Source of the DNA: Elusimicrobiota bacterium
GTDB taxonomy: Bacteria > Elusimicrobiota > Elusimicrobia > UBA1565
Length of the DNA stretch: 64,000 nucleotides
Assembly (NCBI GenBank): GCA_016212885.1
Contig: JACRDO010000133.1
Location: 82,103 to 146,102, forward strand
Reading direction: 5' to 3'
Each line of letters begins with the position of its first letter. Position 1 is the first letter of the stretch. The translations under genes were made by a program, and so were the position numbers. Below, one piece after another: positions 29,341 through 38,919 of the stretch. Below the pieces are notes generated by a model. It saw nothing but the letters and a program-made list of their open reading frames with translations, ran no database searches and was not told where the DNA came from.

Positions 29341-29721
29341 ATGAAACTCACAAACCGCAACAAGAAGGTGACCCCGGAGTTCGCGACCGCCGTCACCACG
29401 AGCTGCTCGGACTCCAAGCCGGTCACGACGAAGGTGCGCAGGGCCGTCCAGAAGCAGCCGTACGCCATCGAGGTCCAGTACCCGCAGGAAGGCGAGAAGG
29501 TCTACAAGGGCCATTACGCGGTCCGCGTCGACATCCAGAACGTCCAGAACGTCCAGCTCTCGATCAACAGCGGGGACTGGCAGGATTGCCGCGAGGCTTC
29601 CGGGCATTACTGGTTCGACTGGTATCCTGCGGAAGCCGGCTCATTCCGTATCGTGGCGCGCGCCCTGGGCCCGGACGGCGGGGAAGCGAAGTCCACCATC
29701 CGCACCTGCAAGGTCATCTGA
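29341..29721 (+). CDS. Hypothetical protein with Ig-like beta domain
   Basis: YAIEVQYPQEGEKVYKGHYAVRVDIQNVQNVQLSINSGDWQDCREASGHYWFDWYPAEAGSFRIVARALGPDGGEAKSTIRTCKVI. Confidence 0.6.
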   Translation: MKLTNRNKKVTPEFATAVTTSCSDSKPVTTKVRRAVQKQPYAIEVQYPQEGEKVYKGHYAVRVDIQNVQNVQLSINSGDWQDCREASGHYWFDWYPAEAGSFRIVARALGPDGGEAKSTIRTCKVI

Positions 29722-29745
29722 CCTAGCCCAAGACCCGTTCCCCTA

Positions 29746-29769
29746 CCCTCGCCGCGCAAGCGGCGAGGG
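29746..29769. terminator. Hairpin between convergent genes (10-bp perfect stem, GCAA tetraloop)
   Basis: CCCTCGCCGC-GCAA-GCGGCGAGGG; A/T pair extends it; sits between the 29721 (+) and 29781 (-) gene ends; no long U-tract. Confidence 0.6.
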
Positions 29770-29780
29770 TTGAGGCGTTT

Positions 29781-30620
29781 CTATTGGGCGGCGCGGATTT
29801 TCTGGAAGAGCTCCGCGCTCAGGCCCAAGATCTTGCGGAGCTCCGACTCTCCGAAGACCCTGGTCGAGCCGATACCCAGCTTGCGCCCTTGGAAATAGAC
29901 GTAGATATCGCGCTCCGCGCTCCGAAAGTTGATGATGTCGATGAGGAGCGAGAGCGTCTTGTAGTCCAGGAGGTGGAAGGCGTAATCGCTCGGTGAGGCG
30001 CGCACGCAGAGCCAGACCGGCAGGCCCATGATGCCGGTGACGGGTTCCGTATCGAGCAACGCCCTGAAATCCCCGACCGCGTTGGAGTGGTAGGCGAGGA
30101 ACGCCCCTGGCAGCTCCGCGGGGGTCTGGGACCATAAGACCACCTCGTATTCGTCCTCGGTCTCCCCGGTGAAGCTGAGGGCGATGACAAGAGGCGGCGG
30201 CTGCGAGGGCCGCGGCCATGGGGCCGCAGTCCTCGCAGGGCGGCCGTTCTCCTCTCCCGAAGAGGGCGGCTCGTCTAATTCCGGCGCCGACGTCCAGAGG
30301 GCCACGTGGCGGTTGCTTGGATCGGGGATGCGCCTGAGGGTCAGCCCCGCCTGAGGGACCTCCACGCGCTCGATCTTGTTCGCCTTGTTCTGGAGCTTGG
30401 ACCGCAAGCCGTAGTGGATGACGACGCAGACGATCACGAAGCCGATGATTATCACCCACCAGGGCAGGTCGTAGGCGTAGTCGAGCCCGCCCCAGGCCAG
30501 CGCGCTCGCCGTGGGGCCCGCCCAGGATTGCAGTTCCCTGTCCGCGAACCTGCGGATGAGGAAGTAGGCCGCGGCCGCGGCGGCGAGGCTGAGGACGGCC
30601 AGGGCGTGCTGGAGGATCAT
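29781..30620 (-). CDS. Hypothetical membrane-anchored protein
   Basis: N-terminal TM segments (LAVLSLAAAAAAYFLIRR; WWVIIIGFVIVCVVIHYGL) then a soluble domain. Confidence 0.6.
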   Translation of the reverse strand: MILQHALAVLSLAAAAAAYFLIRRFADRELQSWAGPTASALAWGGLDYAYDLPWWVIIIGFVIVCVVIHYGLRSKLQNKANKIERVEVPQAGLTLRRIPDPSNRHVALWTSAPELDEPPSSGEENGRPARTAAPWPRPSQPPPLVIALSFTGETEDEYEVVLWSQTPAELPGAFLAYHSNAVGDFRALLDTEPVTGIMGLPVWLCVRASPSDYAFHLLDYKTLSLLIDIINFRSAERDIYVYFQGRKLGIGSTRVFGESELRKILGLSAELFQKIRAAQ

Positions 30621-32098
30621 CGGCGCTTCAGCTCATCTTCGAGCGCCCGGGCCCGCTCCGTGAGCCGCTGCGCGGCGCCCGGGTCCCTGATAGAGGAGAC
30701 GTTGATCCTCACGTTCTCCAGGGCGCAGAGGACAGCTGCGCGCAGGAGATGGCGCGCGCAGTTCATGTCCGAAGCCACGCTGCCGACGGCGAGACCCTCC
30801 GCCGCCTGAAGCTTCTCTAAGGCCTCCAGCGACGCCGCGGCGGTCTTGAGAGGGACCTCGGCGGCCCGCTCAAAGGCGCCGGCCATCGCCGGCGCGCGGC
30901 GCGGGTCCTCCTTGGGGATTTTCAAAGCCTCCATGACTCCGTCGAAAGAGGCGGCATCTTCCCCGGCCAGGCGGTGCAGGCGCTGCCTTAGCGCGTCGAA
31001 AGCCTGGATAGCGCCGGCGAGCAGGACCTTGCGGGCCTCGTCGGCCTTCTTGCTCCGGACGCTGACGCCCGAAGCCATCTGCGCGAGCGCGCAGGCCAGA
31101 GCCCCGGAGACGGCCGCGGCTGAGCCGCCGCCGGGCGTCGGCGAGACGTCGGCGAAAGCCTCGGTCATCCTCATGGCCGCGGATTCCCAGCCCCGCTCTA
31201 TTCCCTCCAGGCGCTCCTCCAGGACCTGCGCCGAGGGATCGAAGCCCTCGGCCTTGAGCCGCGCGGCGGAGAAGTCTATGAGGGCCTTGCGCGGCAGGAG
31301 CCCGATGATCTCGGTTGCGGCGATGCGGCCTCCAGCGGCCTTCGCCTCGGCGTCGATTGCGTCGTAGACCGCGGCGAGGGGCGTGCGCGTGCAGTCGGTC
31401 AGGACCGTGGAGACCTGCACGAAGCCTTTCGCGGCCAGGTCGATCTCCTTGGCCCGCAGGCACGGCAGGCCGCCGCCCGAGGCGCGCACCTTCTTGGCGA
31501 TGGCCTTGCCCTGTTCCATCGAGACCCCGGAGAGGTTCACGTTGAAGTTGATGATCTGCTCGCGCGCTCCGACCGCCACGGCCCCCGCCGTCGGATGGAT
31601 GCGCTTGGGCCCAAAGTCCGGGTCCCGCTCGGGGTTCTTCCCGATCTCATCGCGCAGCCCCTCGAACTGCCCTTTCCGGACATTGGCGAGGTCCTGACGT
31701 TCGGGCCGCTTCGCGGCCCTGTCGTAGAGGTAGACCGGAATCTCCAGCTCGCGGCCGATCCGCTCCCCGAGCTTCTCCGCCAAGGAGGCGCAATCGGCGA
31801 TGCTCGTCTGCGAGACCGGGATGAAGGGGATGACGTCCACGGCCCCCATGCGGGGATGCTCGCCCTTGTGCACGGTGAGGTCGATGAGCTCCCGGGCCTT
31901 CCTCGCGCTGCGGAAGGCCGCTTCGAGGGCGGCCTCCGGCGGAGCGACGAAGCTCAGCACGCAGCGGTGGTGGTCGGGATCCGTTTCGACGTCCAGCACG
32001 CGCACCCCGGGCACCTCCCTCGCCGCGGAGACGATGGATTCGACCTTCGCCTTGTCCCGGCCTTCAGAGAAGTTCGGCACGCATTCGACGAGTTTCAT
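30617..32098 (-). CDS. ftcD: Glutamate formimidoyltransferase / formimidoyltetrahydrofolate cyclodeaminase fusion
   Basis: MKLVECVPNFSEGRDKAKVESIVSA...HRCVLSFVAPPEA...VHKGEHPRMGAVDVIPFIP...INFNVNL; C-terminal FADVSPTPGGGSAAAVSGALACALAQMASGVS. Confidence 0.93.
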   Translation of the reverse strand: MKLVECVPNFSEGRDKAKVESIVSAAREVPGVRVLDVETDPDHHRCVLSFVAPPEAALEAAFRSARKARELIDLTVHKGEHPRMGAVDVIPFIPVSQTSIADCASLAEKLGERIGRELEIPVYLYDRAAKRPERQDLANVRKGQFEGLRDEIGKNPERDPDFGPKRIHPTAGAVAVGAREQIINFNVNLSGVSMEQGKAIAKKVRASGGGLPCLRAKEIDLAAKGFVQVSTVLTDCTRTPLAAVYDAIDAEAKAAGGRIAATEIIGLLPRKALIDFSAARLKAEGFDPSAQVLEERLEGIERGWESAAMRMTEAFADVSPTPGGGSAAAVSGALACALAQMASGVSVRSKKADEARKVLLAGAIQAFDALRQRLHRLAGEDAASFDGVMEALKIPKEDPRRAPAMAGAFERAAEVPLKTAAASLEALEKLQAAEGLAVGSVASDMNCARHLLRAAVLCALENVRINVSSIRDPGAAQRLTERARALEDELKRR

Positions 32099-32111
32099 CG
32101 GACCCCCTGTT

Positions 32112-32840
32112 TCATCCTTTCCGGCTCAGTCCGAACCACCCGAGCCATTCCTTCAGGTTCCGGAAATCCTTCGCCAAGTGGTCCGGCTCCGAGGCGGCCA
32201 GGTCCTCCCATCGCGCGAAGCCCGTGCCGACGCCGATGGTCACGAAGCCCGCTTTCTTGCCGGCCTTGACGTCCAAGGGAGTGTCCCCGATGACGAAGAC
32301 GTCGCCCTTGGCCACCCTCGCGGCGCCGGACCGCCTGCGGGCGCGAGCGACGGCTTTCCTCAGCAGGGCGGGCCGGTGGAAGGCGTCCGAGCCGAACCCT
32401 CCGAACGGGAAGTAGGCATTGAGGCCCGAGGGCTCGAGCTTGATCCGCGCGCCCTGCTCCAGGTTCCCGGTGCCCAGCCCAAGCAGCAGGGCGTTCTCGC
32501 GGCTCAGCCGCCTGAGCAGCCTCTTGACGCCCGGAACGACCCGGTATTTCCCCGCATCCCAGGCTCGGCGGACATAGCCGGGCAGGAGGCGCAGGTACTC
32601 CCGGTAGAGGCGCTCGACCTCGCGGCGCGAGGGCTTGCGCCCCGCGGCCCGCCGGACCGCCTCGCGGAAGTTCCACAGGTCCGTATGCCCGGCGAGGGCA
32701 TGCTCGCCGAAGACGTTGGGCTTGCCGTAGAGGTTGTAGGCCGCCCGGTTGAGCCCGCGGCGGCCCGCCCCGCCCACCCTCACCAGGGTGCCGTCGACGT
32801 CGAAGAGCAGGACCCTGACCCGCCCGTCCGCAGCGTCCAT
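32112..32840 (-). CDS. HAD-family phosphatase
   Basis: VRVLLFDVDGTLVRVGGAGRRGL...LLLGLGTGNLEQGARIKLEPSGL...FVIGDTPLDVKAGKKAGFVTIGVGTGF. Confidence 0.88.
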   Translation of the reverse strand: MDAADGRVRVLLFDVDGTLVRVGGAGRRGLNRAAYNLYGKPNVFGEHALAGHTDLWNFREAVRRAAGRKPSRREVERLYREYLRLLPGYVRRAWDAGKYRVVPGVKRLLRRLSRENALLLGLGTGNLEQGARIKLEPSGLNAYFPFGGFGSDAFHRPALLRKAVARARRRSGAARVAKGDVFVIGDTPLDVKAGKKAGFVTIGVGTGFARWEDLAASEPDHLAKDFRNLKEWLGWFGLSRKG

Positions 32841-34099
32841 CAGATCCTCAACTCCGTGGTGCTGTGGACCAAGGCTCCGCGCTTGAACACCGCGGCCGCG
32901 AGGTTCGCGCCGAACCAGTAGGGGACCTCCCGGAGGTCTTCGCAATCGAGCAGGACCATGTCCGCCTGCATGCCCGGCGAGAGGCGGCCGTGCGTCTTGC
33001 CCAGGCCCAGCGCATGGGCCGCGTTCACCGTCGCGGCCGTGAGCGCCTCCTCCGGCGTCATCCTCATGCGGCTGACGGCGATGGAGAGGATCTCCTGCAT
33101 GTTCCAGCAAGGGCATGTCCCCGGGTTGAAGTCCGTGGCGAGCGCGAGAGGCACTCCGGCGTCGATGATCTTGCGCGCCGGCGGGAAATCACAGAGCCCC
33201 AGGAAATGGTTCGAGCCCGGGAGCAGGACCGCGACGACGCCGGCTTCCTTCATCCGGCGGAGGTCCTCGTCCTCCACCCGGTCGAGGTGGTCGGCCGAAA
33301 GCGCGCCGAGCCTGGCGGCGAGCCGCGAGCCGCCGCGGCTGAATTGGTCAGCGTGCACGCGGACCCCGAGCCCGGCCTCCTTGCCGGCCCGCAGGAAGAG
33401 TTCGGCCTCCTCCTCGGAGAAATAACCCTCCTCGCAGAAAGCGTCGACGAACCGGGCCAGGCCCTCCCGCACCACGGCCGGCAGGACCTCGCCGCAGAGC
33501 ATCTTGAGGTAGTCTTTGGCCCGGCCCGCGTACTCCGGCGGGACCGCGTGCGCCCCGAGGAAGGTCGGGAGCATCTCCAGGGGGGTCGCGGCTGAGGCCG
33601 CGCTGATCGCGCGGAGCGTTTTGAGCTCGGAAGCCGCGTCGAGGCCGTAGCCGCTCTTGGCTTCGATGGTCGTGGTCCCGCACTCGAGGAACCGCCGGGC
33701 GCGCTCGAAGAGGGCATGGGCCAGGTCCTCGCCGAGGGCCCCCCGGAGGGCGCGGACGCTCGAGAGGATGCCTCCGCCCTCCGCCGCGATCTCCTTGTAG
33801 GTTCGGCCTTGGGACCGCAGGGCGTAGTCCTTGAGCCTCGGCTCGGCGAAGACGGGGTGGGTATGAGAGTCCACGAAGCCTGGCATCAGGAGCCGGCCGC
33901 CGGCGTCCAGGATGCGGGCCTTTCCGGCATCCGGATGCCTTTGCACCAGGTCGCGCAGGCCGGCGGAGACGATCTTGTCCCCGTCCATGAGCACGGCCCC
34001 CCCGCGGACCAGGCCGACGCTGCGCATCTCCGGGCCCGAGCGCGGCGCGTCCGGCCCGGAGAAGGTCAGAAGGTCGGCGTTGACGAGGAGTTGTTTCAC
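32840..34099 (-). CDS. hutI: Imidazolonepropionase
   Basis: DAGGRLLMPGFVDSHTHPVFAEPRLKDYALRSQGRTYKEIAAEGGGILSSVRALR...TTTIEAKSGYGLD...THRVHADQFSRGGSR-type HxD, LALATDFNPGTCPCWNMQEILSIA. Confidence 0.93.
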   Translation of the reverse strand: MKQLLVNADLLTFSGPDAPRSGPEMRSVGLVRGGAVLMDGDKIVSAGLRDLVQRHPDAGKARILDAGGRLLMPGFVDSHTHPVFAEPRLKDYALRSQGRTYKEIAAEGGGILSSVRALRGALGEDLAHALFERARRFLECGTTTIEAKSGYGLDAASELKTLRAISAASAATPLEMLPTFLGAHAVPPEYAGRAKDYLKMLCGEVLPAVVREGLARFVDAFCEEGYFSEEEAELFLRAGKEAGLGVRVHADQFSRGGSRLAARLGALSADHLDRVEDEDLRRMKEAGVVAVLLPGSNHFLGLCDFPPARKIIDAGVPLALATDFNPGTCPCWNMQEILSIAVSRMRMTPEEALTAATVNAAHALGLGKTHGRLSPGMQADMVLLDCEDLREVPYWFGANLAAAVFKRGALVHSTTELRI

Positions 34100-34174
34100 C
34101 GGACTATTCTCGCACTTTTGCTTTCAAGCCTTCCACTTTCTGCGCTTTGCTCCCGTATTTTTTATAATAAACAC

Positions 34175-35452
34175 GTGGCCCAGGACAACGCCGCCCGCCC
34201 GAACCTTTCCGTGCTCATCGTGGACTCCGATGCGGCCCGCCTGAGGAAGCTGAAGGCCGCCCTGGAGGAGGAAGCCTACCCCGTCGGCGCGGCGGCGAAC
34301 CTCAAGGCCGCGCGCAAGCTCCTCTCAGCGCAAAGCTTTCCTCTGGCCCTCATCGACCTCCAACTGAGCGGCGAGGAGGCCCACAAGGCCTTCCTGGAGG
34401 TGCGCGCCCGGGACCCGCACGCGGTGGTCCTGGCGCTGGCCCCCGCCTGCCCCATCGGGAGCGGGGCCTTGGCCTTCAACCAGGGGTTCTACGATTGCCT
34501 TCCATCCTCCTGCCCCGCCGAGATGGCAGTTTCGGCGGTGGACCGGGCGGCCGAGCGCTACACCTTGACGCTCCAGCTCATCGACCGCTCGCACGAGCTG
34601 GCCGCGCTCCAGCGCGACTTGGCCCAGCGCGTCAAGGAAGCCTCCTCGGAGATGTACCGCGTCAACGAGCGCCTGAACCGGCACATCGGCAAGCTGCTGG
34701 AGGAGCACGGCGCCCAGGGGCGCTTCATCGAGGACATGGCCCATGAGCTGAAGAATCCGCTCTCCGTCATCTGGGGCTACTCCAGCTTCGTGCTGAGGAG
34801 GCCCATCGAGGAGTGGACGCCCTCGGACCTCTCGCGGGCCCTCACCAGCATCCACCGCAACGCCGAACACCTCCACGAGCTCATCGAGGAGCTGCTCGAC
34901 TCCACGCGGCTCGCCGGCAACAAGATTTCCCTGCGCTGCGAGACCTTCCTCGCCTTCGACGCGGTCAAGGAGGTCGCGGAGGGGCTCAAGGTGCAGGCCC
35001 AGGAGAAGGGGCTCTCTCTCCTTTCGGAGGTCCCGGACCACCTGGTCACCGTGTACGCGGACCGCAACCGCCTGCGCCAGGTTCTCGTCAACCTGGTCAA
35101 CAACGCCCTGAAGTTCACGCCCAAGGGCGGGAGCGTCACGATCTCCGCGAAGCCCGCGGACGGCGTGGTGCATTTCTGCGTCTCGGACACGGGGCGCGGG
35201 ATCGCCAAGCCGGATCTGGAGCGGGTCTTCGAGCGGTTCTACCAGGTCCCGGAGACGCGCAACCTCCACAAGGGCCTGGGGCTGGGGCTCAGCATCGTCC
35301 GCGGCCTGATCGAGCTGCACGGCGGCCGCATCTGGGCCGAGAGCGAGCCCGGGAAGGGCGCCCGCTTCCACTTCACCCTGCCGGCCACCCTCACCGTGGC
35401 GGCGGCCGAGGAGGAGGCGGAAGAGGACGCGGCCTCCACGAGCCCGAGCTGA
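34175..35452 (+). CDS. Histidine kinase with degenerate N-terminal receiver domain
   Basis: SVLIVDSDAARLRKLKAALEEE...LIDLQLSG...; FIEDMAHELKNPLSVIWGYSSFVL; DRNRLRQVLVNLVNNALKFTPKGGSV...FCVSDTGRGIAKPDLERVFERFYQ...GLGLGLSIVRGLIELHGG; GTG start just after TATAAT (leaderless?). Confidence 0.88.
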   Translation: MAQDNAARPNLSVLIVDSDAARLRKLKAALEEEAYPVGAAANLKAARKLLSAQSFPLALIDLQLSGEEAHKAFLEVRARDPHAVVLALAPACPIGSGALAFNQGFYDCLPSSCPAEMAVSAVDRAAERYTLTLQLIDRSHELAALQRDLAQRVKEASSEMYRVNERLNRHIGKLLEEHGAQGRFIEDMAHELKNPLSVIWGYSSFVLRRPIEEWTPSDLSRALTSIHRNAEHLHELIEELLDSTRLAGNKISLRCETFLAFDAVKEVAEGLKVQAQEKGLSLLSEVPDHLVTVYADRNRLRQVLVNLVNNALKFTPKGGSVTISAKPADGVVHFCVSDTGRGIAKPDLERVFERFYQVPETRNLHKGLGLGLSIVRGLIELHGGRIWAESEPGKGARFHFTLPATLTVAAAEEEAEEDAASTSPS

Positions 35453-35470
35453 GAGGGCCCGCGCTGCGGT

Positions 35471-36420
35471 TCATCGGGGGTGGATGAGGCTCGCAAAATC
35501 CCGGCTCAGCCGGATCCCGACGGCGCGCAGCACCTCGAATTGCCTATCGAAGCTGGTCCGGGCCATCAGAGCCCGCGCGTAGCCCCCCGGTGAAAGAGCG
35601 CCCAGGCAGGGGTAGGCGAAGCAATGCAGGGGATAGTCCGTGCCGAAGACCAAGCGCCCGAATATCTCCGGATGCCGGCGGATCCTGAAGAGCGCGCCGA
35701 CGCGGTTGGGCAGGGTCAGCGCCGAGGTGTCCACGTAGAAGTTCGGGAAGCGCCGGATGAGCTCCAGCATGGCCGGGAAATACTTCTCATAGAAGAACAG
35801 CCCCAGGCTGCAGCCGTGCGCGGCGATGACCGTCGCTCCTTCCTCGAGCGCCGGCACGAGCCGGGCGGGGTCCCCGACGCTCTGGTCGCGGCCGAGCAAA
35901 GTGAACTCGAAGCCCACGTGGCTGAGCAGCGGCAGCTTGAGCCGGGCCAGGGCTTTATAGAAAGGGCGGTGGCGCGGATGCGCCGGGTCAAAGCCCTGCG
36001 CATTCGGCAGGACCTTGATGAGAACCGCCCCCTTCGAAGCGCAGCGCTCCAGCTCCGCGACCGCGTCCCTGCGCGTGGGATTGACCGAAGGGCCCGGCAG
36101 GAAGCAGGGCCGGCCGGCGCAGGCCTCGAAGACCGCGTCGTTGGAGATCAGGAAATCGGTCCGGGCCTCGTCCAGCTCCCCCTTTTCGTCGTAGACGCCG
36201 TCCATGCCGAGGACCACCGCCTTGTCGACCCACCGGGAGGCCTTCAACTCGCGCTCGAAGCGGTCTAAGTACTTCTTGTTGGCGGCCTCCGGGTCCCCTA
36301 AGGGAAGGCCCTGCATCCAGGCGACGATCCTCGATACGGGCCCTTCGCGCATGCGCCGCGAAAGGCGGCAGCCGTTGCGCTCGGTCGGCAGGGCGGCAAG
36401 GTGTGCGTGGACGTCTATCA
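35471..36420 (-). CDS. Amidohydrolase (metal-dependent TIM-barrel hydrolase)
   Basis: VIDVHAHLA...LIKVLPNAQGFDPAHPRHRPFYKALARLKLPLLSHVGFEFTLLGRDQSVGDPARLVPALEEGATVIAAHGCSLG...RLVFGTDYPL. Confidence 0.75.
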
Positions 36421-36430
36421 CGGCTCCGCT

Positions 36431-36442
36431 ATTGTATACAAT
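36431..36442. promoter_or_regulatory. Perfect 12-bp palindrome in a divergent promoter region
   Basis: ATTGTATACAAT between gene starts 36420(-) and 36452(+). Confidence 0.4.
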
Positions 36443-36451
36443 CTTGTGAAG

Positions 36452-36931
36452 ATGACCGAACCCGACTGGGCCGCCTGGAAGCCGACCGAGCGCGCGACGC
36501 TCTGCTTCGTCATCCAGGACGGCCGCATGCTGCTCATACGCAAGAAGCTCGGACTGGGGGCCGGCAAGGTCAACGGCCCAGGCGGGCGCATCGAACCCGG
36601 CGAGAGCGCGCTGGAGGCCGCGCTCCGCGAGACCCAAGAGGAGATCGGCGTGACTCCCACAGGGGTTTCGCAAGCCGGCGAGCTGCTCTTCCAGTTCGCG
36701 GACGGCTACGCGCTCCACTGCTCGGTCTTCACTGCGGAGGGAGCCGAGGGGAACCTCGTCGAGACGGATGAAGCGGCGCCGTTCTGGGTCCAGACCTCGG
36801 CCATCCCCTACGCGGACATGTGGGCCGACGACGAGCATTGGATGCCTTGGATGCTGGCTAAGAGGCTTTTCCGAGGCTTGTTCTGCTTCGACGGGGACCG
36901 CATGCTGAGCGGCCGAGTGGAGCCCTTGTGA
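36452..36931 (+). CDS. NUDIX hydrolase (8-oxo-dGTPase/MTH1-like)
   Basis: RATLCFVIQDGRMLLIRKKLGLGAGKVNGPGGRIEPGESALEAALRETQEEIGVTP. Confidence 0.88.
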   Translation: MTEPDWAAWKPTERATLCFVIQDGRMLLIRKKLGLGAGKVNGPGGRIEPGESALEAALRETQEEIGVTPTGVSQAGELLFQFADGYALHCSVFTAEGAEGNLVETDEAAPFWVQTSAIPYADMWADDEHWMPWMLAKRLFRGLFCFDGDRMLSGRVEPL

Positions 36932-38064
36932 CGGAGAAGCTCTTCGCCGTCTGCTCCCCCGGGCTGGAGCCCTTCGCCGCGCAGGAGCTTCATGGGCTGG
37001 GCCTCATCTGTGGCAGTTCCTTCGCACGATCAGGCTCCAGGGGCATAGAATTCGAGGGCTCCCTTCACGACATCTATCGGGCCAATCTCCACCTGCGCAC
37101 CGCAGACCGTATCTTGATCCGATTGGGAGAGTTCTATGCCAACACATTCGTTGAACTGCGGCGCAAGGCGAGCCGTCTGCCTTGGGAGAACGCTCTTGCG
37201 CCTGGGCGGCCGATCGTATTTCGGGTCGCCTGCGAAAAGTCGCGCTTGTATCATGCGGGCGCGGTGGCCCAGCGCCTGGCAGAGGCCATCGCCGACAGGC
37301 TCGGGAAAGCGCCGCGGGTTCAAAAATTCGACGAGGATATGGGCGCGGGCCCTCCCCAGCTGATCGTCGTCAGGCTGGCTGATGATCTCTGCGCCATCGG
37401 CATCGACTCCTCAGGCGCTCTTCTTCACAGGCGGGGCTACCGGCTCGCGACGGCGAAAGCGCCTCTCAAGGAAACCCTGGCTTGCGCGATGGTGAAGGCT
37501 GCCGGCTGGGATGAGAGATCCACCCTTCTTGATCCTTTTTGCGGGTCCGGGACCATCGCCATCGAAGCGGCGCTGTTGGCCAAGAGAATCCCTCCCGGCC
37601 ATGCCCGGCGCTTCGCATTCATGGATTGGCCCCATTTCGATTCAGAGTCCTGGGAAAAGCTGCTGGCCGATTCCCACAGGGAGATTTCAGCAGGCTGCCC
37701 GAAGATCATGGCCTCGGACAGAGACGCGGGGGCGATCCGGGCCGCGGCGGCCAACGCGGAACGCGCCGGCGTGGCGGATTGCATCGAGTTCTCATGCAGG
37801 ACTGTCTCCGCGATAGAGCCCCCGCCTTCCCCGGGCTGGGTGGTCACCAACCCCCCCTACGGAGTCCGGCTGAAGAAAAGGGACGACTTGCGCAATCTCT
37901 ACGCGCAGTTCGGCAAAGTCCTCCGCGCCAAATGCCCGGGCTGGCATGCGGCCGTGCTCTGCAGCAGCATCCAGCTCATCGGCAGCGCCGGGCTGAAGTT
38001 CGATACGGAGCTGTCTGCGATGAACGGCGGGCTGAATGTGAGGCTGTCGAGCTGCCGGGTCTAA
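36928..38064 (+). CDS. THUMP-domain class I SAM-dependent RNA methyltransferase (RlmL/TrmN-like)
   Basis: LFAVCSPGLEPFAAQELHGLGL...GIEFEGSLHDIYRANLHLRTADRILIRLGEF...LLDPFCGSGTIAIEAALLA...VVTNPPYGVRLKK. Confidence 0.9.
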   Translation: MTEKLFAVCSPGLEPFAAQELHGLGLICGSSFARSGSRGIEFEGSLHDIYRANLHLRTADRILIRLGEFYANTFVELRRKASRLPWENALAPGRPIVFRVACEKSRLYHAGAVAQRLAEAIADRLGKAPRVQKFDEDMGAGPPQLIVVRLADDLCAIGIDSSGALLHRRGYRLATAKAPLKETLACAMVKAAGWDERSTLLDPFCGSGTIAIEAALLAKRIPPGHARRFAFMDWPHFDSESWEKLLADSHREISAGCPKIMASDRDAGAIRAAAANAERAGVADCIEFSCRTVSAIEPPPSPGWVVTNPPYGVRLKKRDDLRNLYAQFGKVLRAKCPGWHAAVLCSSIQLIGSAGLKFDTELSAMNGGLNVRLSSCRV

Positions 38065-38621
38065 GCCAACAGCCGCGAGGTTTCTTCCGGGGTCAAGAAG
38101 CGCCACTTGCCCGAGGGGACGTCCAGGGCCAGGGCCCCGATGGAGACGCGCTTGAGCTCCAAGACCTTCAGAGGGGTCCCGAACTTCGGATCCTTCAAGG
38201 CCCCGAATAGCCGTCGGATGTGACGGTTTTTGCCCTCTACCAGAGTGACTCTGAGACGCGTCTTGTGTCCCGCACCGCCAAGAAGCTCCACACTTTGAGC
38301 CCTGCAGAGACCCTCAGGCGTTTGAACCCCTTTCAGCGCCTTTGAGATGTGCTCTTCAGTGACCTTTCCCCGAACCCAGACCTCGTAGGTCTTGGCCAGC
38401 CTTCCAGGCCGGGTGAGCGCGTCCACGTCATGTCCGCCCTTTGAGAAGAGAAGCAGACCTTTGGAGTCGAGGTCCAGCCGGCCGGCCGGGACCCAGCCTT
38501 CGGCCAGAGCCCATTCCGGCAGGAGAGCGTAGACGGTCTTGCGGCCCTTTTCATCGGAACGGGTGACGACGCAGCCCTTCGGCTTGTTCAGCATGAGCAG
38601 ACTCGCGGGCGCTTCCGTCAT
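38061..38621 (-). CDS. Pseudouridine synthase (RsuA/RluB family)
   Basis: LLMLNKPKGCVVTRSDEKGRKTVYALLPE...VPAGRLDLDSKGLLLFSKGGHDVDALTRPGRLAKTYEVWVRG...EGKNRHIRRLFGAL. Confidence 0.92.
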   Translation of the reverse strand: MTEAPASLLMLNKPKGCVVTRSDEKGRKTVYALLPEWALAEGWVPAGRLDLDSKGLLLFSKGGHDVDALTRPGRLAKTYEVWVRGKVTEEHISKALKGVQTPEGLCRAQSVELLGGAGHKTRLRVTLVEGKNRHIRRLFGALKDPKFGTPLKVLELKRVSIGALALDVPSGKWRFLTPEETSRLLA

Positions 38622-38709
38622 CTCGCGTAGTATAGGAAAAGCGGGGCTATGCAGGGATGCCGCAGAATGCTTCAGGGAACTTATTCACTGGACACTCGTA
38701 TTATCCTGT

Positions 38710-38919
38710 ATGGACATCCAAATGCGGCTTATGAATCGCGCCGTGAAAAAGTTGCTCAAAGATATCCGAACGCTCATCGAGTCCACGCGCGGACGCGTCG
38801 CCCAGACCCTCAACGCGGGCTTAGTCATGCTCAACTGGAGCATCGGACAGCGCATCCGCGAAGACGCACTGAAGAATAGACAGGCGGAATATGGGAAACA
38901 TTGGAGAATGTTGTGGTAG
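38710..38919 (+). pseudogene. N-terminal fragment of a YhcG/DUF1016-type PDDEXK nuclease-associated protein
   Basis: LLKDIRTLIESTRGRVAQTLNAGLVMLNWSIGQRIREDALKNRQAEYGK then sequence unrelated to the family and stop. Confidence 0.65.
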
